Shown here: piece by piece, positions 5,732-9,614 of the stretch
Layout: every line of letters starts with the position of its first letter
Numbering within the stretch: position 1 is the first letter of the stretch
Source of the DNA: Streptomyces novaecaesareae
Lineage (GTDB): Bacteria > Actinomycetota > Actinomycetes > Streptomycetales > Streptomycetaceae
NCBI RefSeq assembly: GCF_000716875.1
Contig: NZ_JNWQ01000141.1
Location: forward strand, 1-9,614
DNA: 9,614 nucleotides
Reading direction: 5' to 3'
Program-made: the position numbers and the translations under genes
The notes under the pieces: model-generated
The model's input: the letters and a program-made list of their open reading frames with translations, nothing else
Told to the model about the DNA's origin: nothing
Database searches by the model: none

Positions 5732-7318
5732 TCACTTGGGCATCTGGACGTGGTCGGCGATCGGCATGTTGCCGCCCTGCGCCGCGCCCTCCATGTGGTT
5801 GTTGACGAAGTCGCTCTCGCTCACCCAGACGGTGTAGCCCCAGGGGTTGTAGATCTCCAGCTGGTCGCCGCGGTGCCCGATGATCATCATCTGGTGGCCG
5901 TCCGGACGGAACCAGGTGTCCTCCTTGACGCCGATCGGCACCGGCTTGCCCTGGTCCACCGCCGACTCGACCTGGGCCAGGACGTCCTTGCGCTGCTCCG
6001 GGCCCTCAAGGTCGACGGTGTGGTAGCCCGCCCCGGTGTGCTTGCCGATCTCGTCGTTGGCGGCGTCCTTGGACTCCCCGTTGCTCATCCCGTCCTGCCA
6101 CTCGTTCCACCAGTTCTTGGTGTCGTAGACGCGGTCGGTCTCCTTGAGCCAGCGGTCGTACGCGGCCTTGCCGTTGTCGTACGCGGGGTCGCCGGGGTGC
6201 CCGCCGGTGGTGAGCTGGAGGGAGAAGAGCGGGTCGACCATGGCCCGGGCGGTGACGGTCGAGCCGGCCACGCAGGTCGGCTTGTCGCCCTGGTTCCACG
6301 CCACGCCCTGGTAGGAGGTGTCCCGCTGGTTGGTGGAGGAGGAGTCGATCTGCACCGGGGACAGCCGCTGGGCCAGCCAGGACGGGTCGCCGGCGTGCTC
6401 GTGGATCTGGTCGTCGAAGGCCTTGATCTCGTCGTAGCTGTGCCCGGCGGCCAGCGCCTTCATCAGGTAGGCGCGCTCCTCGGGGGACTTGCTGCCGGCC
6501 AGCAGCTGGTCGAAGCGGGCCCGGTCGGCGTCGCTCATCTTGTCCATGAACTGACCGGCCCGGGTCACGTCGTTCGCCGTGAGGATGTTGCCGAACTGGT
6601 CGCTGCCGGCGACCTCCGCGTCCGCGATGACCAGCTTGTCGGCCGCGCCCAGGCCCTTGTTCTTGAAACGGGCGGCCAGCGCCTTGTCCGCCAGCGCGTT
6701 CAGCTCGCGGGCGGCGGCACGGCCGGCGTCCTCGGCCTTCACCGCCGCGTCGAAGATCGACTTGATGCCGTCCTTCGCCTTGGCGTGAGCGGTGTGCATC
6801 TTGTCGTCGTCCCAGTTGATCGGGTCCGGCGCGCCCGAGACGGTGATGTCGTGCAGCAGCTTCAGCGCCTCGCTCAACGGCGCGTGGCCCTGCCCGTGCA
6901 GGTTCTGCGCCTCGCTCAGCGCGGACGACAGCGCGTTGAGCTGGTCCCGGCCCTTGCCGAGCATGTCGCGGCAGCGCGTCAGGTCGTCGGCGGAGGCCTT
7001 GACCACCTCCGCCGCCTTCTCTCCGACCTGCCCCGTCCAGGCGTCCGGCAGGTGCTCGGCGCTGACCCGCATCACCTTCATCTGGATCTCGTCCAGCTGG
7101 CTGCTCGCCGTGTTGTACGAGGTGGCGAGCTGGCCGAGCTTGCCCGGATCGCCCTTCGGCGCGGGCAGTTGCAGGGCGTCGTGGACGGCGTACTTGAGGT
7201 CGCCGGCACCCCACATGCCGTGGGAGTCGTCGATGGTCTTCTTGAGCCGCTCGGCCTGCTGCCGCTGGTTGCCCAGGATCCCGAACGGGTCGAGCGGATT
7301 GATGCTGTGGTCGGGCAC
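5732..7318 (-). CDS. WXG-type protein fused to a papain-like cysteine peptidase, candidate type VII effector
   Basis: The product is 528 aa from a GTG at 7318, two bases after the TAA of the upstream gene, with a G-rich site in the preceding codons. Residues about 60-140 are helical with a W-x-G turn (W94-T-G96), like WXG100 proteins. Residues 140-310 are a charged helical middle. The C-terminal domain (about 335-510) has a papain-type arrangement: NQGDKPTCVAGS with Gln343 and Cys349 six residues apart, as in papain Q19 and C25; GHQMMIIGH with His475; and IYNPWG with Asn491, matching papain's NSWG. There is no signal peptide, consistent with export by a type VII-like route together with the small protein encoded upstream. 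Expected role: protease effector or toxin (inference). A secreted nutrient or processing protease is the main alternative. Confidence 0.8.
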   Translation of the reverse strand: MPDHSINPLDPFGILGNQRQQAERLKKTIDDSHGMWGAGDLKYAVHDALQLPAPKGDPGKLGQLATSYNTASSQLDEIQMKVMRVSAEHLPDAWTGQVGEKAAEVVKASADDLTRCRDMLGKGRDQLNALSSALSEAQNLHGQGHAPLSEALKLLHDITVSGAPDPINWDDDKMHTAHAKAKDGIKSIFDAAVKAEDAGRAAARELNALADKALAARFKNKGLGAADKLVIADAEVAGSDQFGNILTANDVTRAGQFMDKMSDADRARFDQLLAGSKSPEERAYLMKALAAGHSYDEIKAFDDQIHEHAGDPSWLAQRLSPVQIDSSSTNQRDTSYQGVAWNQGDKPTCVAGSTVTARAMVDPLFSLQLTTGGHPGDPAYDNGKAAYDRWLKETDRVYDTKNWWNEWQDGMSNGESKDAANDEIGKHTGAGYHTVDLEGPEQRKDVLAQVESAVDQGKPVPIGVKEDTWFRPDGHQMMIIGHRGDQLEIYNPWGYTVWVSESDFVNNHMEGAAQGGNMPIADHVQMPK

Positions 7319-7320
7319 CG

Positions 7321-7644
7321 TTACGCCCCCTGCTGCTGGTACTGCTGGCCGACGCCGTGGTCGGTGGTGGTGTAGTTGGCCGCGGTGGTGTGCACCTTGC
7401 CGCCGAGGTCGTTCAGCGCGTCGACGTTCACGCCCAACTCGTCCTGCCAGGCCGTCCAGAACGCCTTGGCCGCGTCGCCCGCCCCGTAGTCGCCGAAGGT
7501 CCCGTCACCGGACATGCCCAGCTTGCCCAGCGTGTCCTTCACCGAGCCCACGTCCGTACTGGCCGCGATCAGCTGGTCACCCGCGTCCCCGAGCTTGTCC
7601 GGGTGGGCGCTGAACCCCGCCCCGGCACCGCCTCCGCCGCTCAT
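7321..7644 (-). CDS. EspC/WXG100-like small type VII secretion substrate
   Basis: The product is 107 aa from the ATG at 7644, with GGGGGA six bases upstream. An earlier in-frame start at 7752 would run through the palindromic promoter region and is rejected. After a Gly-rich start, residues 11-90 form two helical halves around a glycine-containing turn (GDYGAGDAAKAFWTAW, 51-66), the layout of EspC/WXG100 proteins. Right after the second helix is Y91-TTT-D95, the YxxxD signal for type VII export. The C-terminus is Gln-rich. It is the first gene of a four-gene operon and is followed after two bases by the papain-like effector gene. Likely role: co-secreted partner or targeting subunit for the effector. 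Family-level assignment is good; the pairing is inference. Confidence 0.82.
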   Translation of the reverse strand: MSGGGGAGAGFSAHPDKLGDAGDQLIAASTDVGSVKDTLGKLGMSGDGTFGDYGAGDAAKAFWTAWQDELGVNVDALNDLGGKVHTTAANYTTTDHGVGQQYQQQGA

Positions 7645-7689
7645 GCGCAATCCCCCGATCCCCGGCCCGCCCCGTGCAGGTCGGCGGAC

Positions 7690-7695
7690 AGCATA
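7690..7695 (-). promoter_or_regulatory. Candidate -10 box of the type VII effector operon
   Basis: On the minus strand TATGCT (7695-7690) lies 45 bases before the ATG at 7644. It directly follows the 16-bp inverted repeat at 7696-7711. No clear -35 hexamer is seen at the usual distance. Confidence 0.35.
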
Positions 7696-7711
7696 GCGGC
7701 AGTTCTGCCGC
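7696..7711. promoter_or_regulatory. 16-bp inverted repeat, candidate operator of the effector operon
   Basis: GCGGCAG, TT, CTGCCGC is a perfect inverted repeat with seven-base arms. It abuts the candidate -10 box and would lie in the promoter spacer, a usual place for a repressor site. It is too close-looped for a good RNA hairpin, which favours a protein binding site. Confidence 0.45.
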
Positions 7712-7881
7712 CGCCCGGCGGCCTGAACAGTGGCTTGCGGAGATGGTCGCACAACCCGCCCGATCTCCCCGGAACGATCACAGGATCAAGGGGTGCCTTG
7801 GTGAACCATCAGGAACCTACGGTCGGTCAGGGCCCGGCCGCGAGGGGGTGGATGGGCGAGGCGGCGAGGCTCGCAAGGACC

Positions 7882-7895
7882 CCGGAACGTTCCGG
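7882..7895. promoter_or_regulatory. 14-bp perfect palindrome in divergent intergenic region
   Basis: CCGGAACGTTCCGG is a perfect palindrome located between the effector operon and the lipoprotein gene. A related palindrome lies at 7938-7950 and a half-site (CGTTCC) at 7901-7906, which suggests a shared binding protein. The regulator is unknown. Confidence 0.45.
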
Positions 7896-7937
7896 CGGGG
7901 CGTTCCAGGCGGGGGAGAAGGTGCAGGTCAGAGGGGG

Positions 7938-7950
7938 TGGAACCGTTCCA
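7938..7950. promoter_or_regulatory. 13-bp GGAAC-type inverted repeat
   Basis: TGGAAC, C, GTTCCA: six-base arms around one base, sharing the GGAAC/GTTCC core of the palindrome at 7882-7895. It is about 130 bases upstream of the lipoprotein start. The GGAAC core could alternatively be the -35 element of an ECF-sigma promoter, but I see no convincing -10 partner. Confidence 0.4.
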
Positions 7951-8080
7951 GCGTCCCGGTTCGGCGGGGAGGTCTGGCGGGTGGGACCGACGGCAGGCCA
8001 CTGTGGTGATCGGCGGCCGGTGGCGCTGGCCCTGCCGCCCGATCCTCTCCTTCACCCACCACTGTCACGGGGGAACCTCC

Positions 8081-8857
8081 ATGTCCGTTCGTCGCGTCCT
8101 GTTAGTCCCGGCCGCCCTCGCCCTCGGGGCCGCACTCACCCTGACCGCCTGCCAGTCCGGCGGGGGTACGGACGCGGCGCAGCAGTCCGCGAAGCCCACC
8201 CAGGCAGCCGCCGCCGGCACCACGGCCGGCACCACGGGCGGCACTGCCGCCGACGCCGCGCCCGGCGTCGCACCGGCGGCCGGTGCCCCGAACGCACCCG
8301 ACGCGCCCGCCGCGCCCGCCGCCAACGGCACCCCGGCCCGCCCCAAGTCCCCCGCCGCTCCGGGCGGGGGCGGCGACGCCGGTGACACCTACGCCTACTC
8401 CCACCCCTGCGAGTCCAAGAAGCTGACGGTCCGGGTGACCACCCGGGCCGGGGCGCCGAGCCAGCGGGTGATCGAGGTCCGCAACCAGGGCACGACGGCC
8501 TGCGGCCTGAGCTACTACCCGCTGCTGAGCCTCGGCGACTCGCACTCCGCCGACCGCGGCAAGGACGTCAAGCCGCTCGTCCCCAGCGGGCTGGGCGGCG
8601 CCCCGGCCTATCCGGTGGCGCCCGGCCAGACGGCGTACGCGGTGCTCGACCTCAACCCCGGCGGGGCGGCCACCGGCACCGCGCCCGGTGTCGACGAACT
8701 GAACGTGCTGGCCGACGGCGACCACATGCCCACCGCCGAGACGCTCGCCTTCCCGCTCGGGTCGGGCGCGAAGGTGCTCAAGCCGAAGCTGGGCCTGTAC
8801 CGCGACAGCGTCGCGGATGCGGCCGCCTCGACGGGTGCCGCGGACCGGCAGTCCTGA
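8081..8857 (+). CDS. DUF4232-like surface lipoprotein with TTA codon
   Basis: The product is 258 aa from the ATG at 8081, with GGGGGA six bases upstream; a longer frame starting at 7937 has no support. The signal peptide (1-23) ends in the lipobox LTAC, with Cys24 as the lipidated residue. Residues 25-105 are a long Ala/Gly/Thr/Pro linker. The folded domain (about 109-240) begins with Cys110 and has the order typical of DUF4232: VIEVRNQGTTACGLSYYPLLSL (130-151, with Cys141), a central loop, APGQTAYAVLDL (180-191) and a late strand. Cys110 and Cys141 could form a disulfide. The domain is common in actinomycete lipoproteins and has no settled function. Codon 8 is TTA (8102-8104), which makes translation dependent on the rare bldA leucine tRNA in Streptomyces. 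Confidence 0.88.
   Translation: MSVRRVLLVPAALALGAALTLTACQSGGGTDAAQQSAKPTQAAAAGTTAGTTGGTAADAAPGVAPAAGAPNAPDAPAAPAANGTPARPKSPAAPGGGGDAGDTYAYSHPCESKKLTVRVTTRAGAPSQRVIEVRNQGTTACGLSYYPLLSLGDSHSADRGKDVKPLVPSGLGGAPAYPVAPGQTAYAVLDLNPGGAATGTAPGVDELNVLADGDHMPTAETLAFPLGSGAKVLKPKLGLYRDSVADAAASTGAADRQS
8102..8104 (+). promoter_or_regulatory. TTA leucine codon (bldA-type control point)
   Basis: Codon 8 of the lipoprotein gene is TTA, inside the signal peptide. It is the only TTA codon I noticed in the coding regions of the window. In Streptomyces such codons are read by the developmentally regulated bldA tRNA. Confidence 0.8.
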
Positions 8858-8967
8858 GCGGGACCGCCGTGCCGCCCCTCCCCCGGGCGCCGTTCCGGCG
8901 AACCGGTACCGTGATCTGCGGCTTCGAGCGGATCCGGGGCCGGTCCGGGGTGAGGGGTGGACGGCGC

Positions 8968-9614
8968 ATGAGCGTGGAGACGGACGAGTTCGCGGCGATG
9001 CTGCGGGAGCTGAAGGAGCGCTCCGGCCGCAGCTACGGCGCGCTGGCGACCCGGCTGCACGTCAGCACCTCCACGCTGCACCGCTACTGCAACGGCGCCG
9101 CCGTCCCGGCGGAGTACGCGCCGGTGGAGCGCCTGGCCCGGGCCTGCGGGGCGCGCGACGAGGAACTGGTCGCGCTGCACCGCCGCTGGATCCTGGCCGA
9201 CGCGGCCCGCCGCCGGGAGACGAGCACGGCGGGCACGGCAGGCACGGCAGGCACGGCAGGCACCCAGCCCGCCGCCACGAAGCCGAAGCCGGAACCGGCA
9301 CCCGAACCGCAGCCCGAAGCACCCTCAACCGCGCCCACACCCACGCCCGCGCCCGCAGAGGAGGTGGAACCCGTACACCCCGTGGACCCGCCCGGCGAAG
9401 CCCGCCGCCGTACCCGCGTGCTGCTGAGCGCCGTGGCCGTCGCCGCCCTGGCCGCCGTGGTCTCGGCCTTCGTCCTGCGCGACGGCAGCGGCACGGTGAG
9501 CAGCACGAGCACCACCACCTCCCCGACGGCCGCCGCCCCGACCGGCCCCGCCGCGGCGGCCACGGCGGCCCCCACCGCCCCCAGCACGCCCGCCGCCACG
9601 ACGCCCGCGCCCAC
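8968..9614 (+). CDS. Membrane-anchored XRE-family regulator (partial, runs off window)
   Basis: It opens with the ATG at 8968, with a G-rich site (GAGGGGTGG, 8952-8960) seven bases upstream, and stays open for 215 codons to the window end. Residues 7-75 form an XRE-type helix-turn-helix (FAAMLRELKERSGRSYGALA, then STSTLHRYCNG), as in many actinomycete HTH_31 proteins. A linker (84-147) holds four Thr-Ala-Gly repeats and then Pro/Glu/Thr-rich sequence. A single hydrophobic helix (about 151-170) after RRRTR predicts that the DNA-binding end is in the cytosol and the following Thr/Ala/Pro-rich part is outside. Such proteins usually carry an outer domain at the C-terminus, which is not visible here. 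Possible sensing role; target genes unknown. It is 110 bp downstream of the lipoprotein gene. Confidence 0.85.
   Translation, partial: MSVETDEFAAMLRELKERSGRSYGALATRLHVSTSTLHRYCNGAAVPAEYAPVERLARACGARDEELVALHRRWILADAARRRETSTAGTAGTAGTAGTQPAATKPKPEPAPEPQPEAPSTAPTPTPAPAEEVEPVHPVDPPGEARRRTRVLLSAVAVAALAAVVSAFVLRDGSGTVSSTSTTTSPTAAAPTGPAAAATAAPTAPSTPAATTPAP
9226..9261 (+). repeat. Four 9-bp tandem repeats in regulator linker
   Basis: One variant copy (ACGGCGGGC) is followed by three identical copies of ACGGCAGGC. They encode Thr-Ala-Gly four times (from residue 87), in frame, so copy-number change would only alter linker length. Confidence 0.85.

Larger units (their letters stand above)
7645..8080. 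other. 436-bp divergent intergenic region
   Basis: The region separates the minus-strand effector operon from the plus-strand lipoprotein gene. It holds the inverted repeats at 7696-7711, 7882-7895 and 7938-7950 plus GGAAC half-sites (for example 7771-7775). No convincing small gene is seen on either strand. It presumably carries the promoters of both units. Confidence 0.6.

Noticed and set aside
5750..7375. Long plus-strand open frame opposite the peptidase gene
   Set aside because: Antisense shadow with Val/Leu/Arg-rich low-complexity translation. The minus strand carries the papain motifs and coupled operon structure.
7882..7950. LexA/SOS-type operator
   Set aside because: Known actinomycete and Bacillus SOS boxes have CGAAC and GTTCG separated by four bases; these dyads have no or one base between the halves.
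8892..8903. GTTC-CGGC-GAAC dyad upstream of the XRE regulator as an autoregulatory site
   Set aside because: Arms of only four bases, expected often by chance at this GC content.
9084..9614. Minus-strand open frame opposite the XRE regulator
   Set aside because: Val/Ala/Gly-rich shadow; the plus strand encodes a helix-turn-helix and membrane helix with a ribosome binding site.

Overview
The window is very GC-rich, with G or C at most third codon positions. Starts are a mix of ATG, GTG and probably TTG, and there are DUF4232-type lipoprotein and XRE-TM regulator genes and a single rare TTA codon. This points to a Streptomyces/Kitasatospora-like actinomycete chromosome. No tRNA, rRNA, CRISPR array, transposase or prophage gene was seen.

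Layout, left to right. (1) 98-209 is a 112-nt stretch with no T at all, leading into a small two-helix membrane protein gene (209-700). (2) 806-2608 and 2626-4236 form a NitT/TauT-type ABC importer pair: a fused double permease and an ATPase with a C-terminal AAA-associated domain. No substrate-binding protein is present. The ATPase gene carries three separate in-frame tandem repeats, one of which adds two residues to the Walker A loop. (3) 4241-4660 (minus) is a cysteine-free ArsR-type regulator, probably made from a leaderless mRNA. Behind it lies a short decayed piece of another ABC ATPase gene (about 4735-4850). (4) 4886-7644 (minus) is a tightly coupled four-gene operon and the most interesting part. 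Its first gene encodes an EspC/WXG100-like small protein with a YxxxD secretion signal. The second encodes a WXG-type N-terminal domain fused to a papain-like cysteine peptidase (Q343/C349/H475/N491). The third is an unrecognised 135-aa protein. The fourth is a membrane-anchored protein whose outer domain resembles chagasin/I42 cysteine-peptidase inhibitors. (5) 7645-8080 is a divergent regulatory region with several inverted repeats. (6) 8081-8857 is a DUF4232-like lipoprotein with a TTA codon at position 8. (7) 8968 to the window end is a membrane-anchored XRE regulator, cut off by the window.

Working model for the operon (inference): a type VII-like secretion partner and a secreted papain-family protease effector are co-expressed with self-protection. 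The chagasin-like inhibitor would be tethered on the outer face of the membrane, where the protease would act. No secretion machinery (EccC and so on) is in the window, so export would have to use a locus elsewhere.
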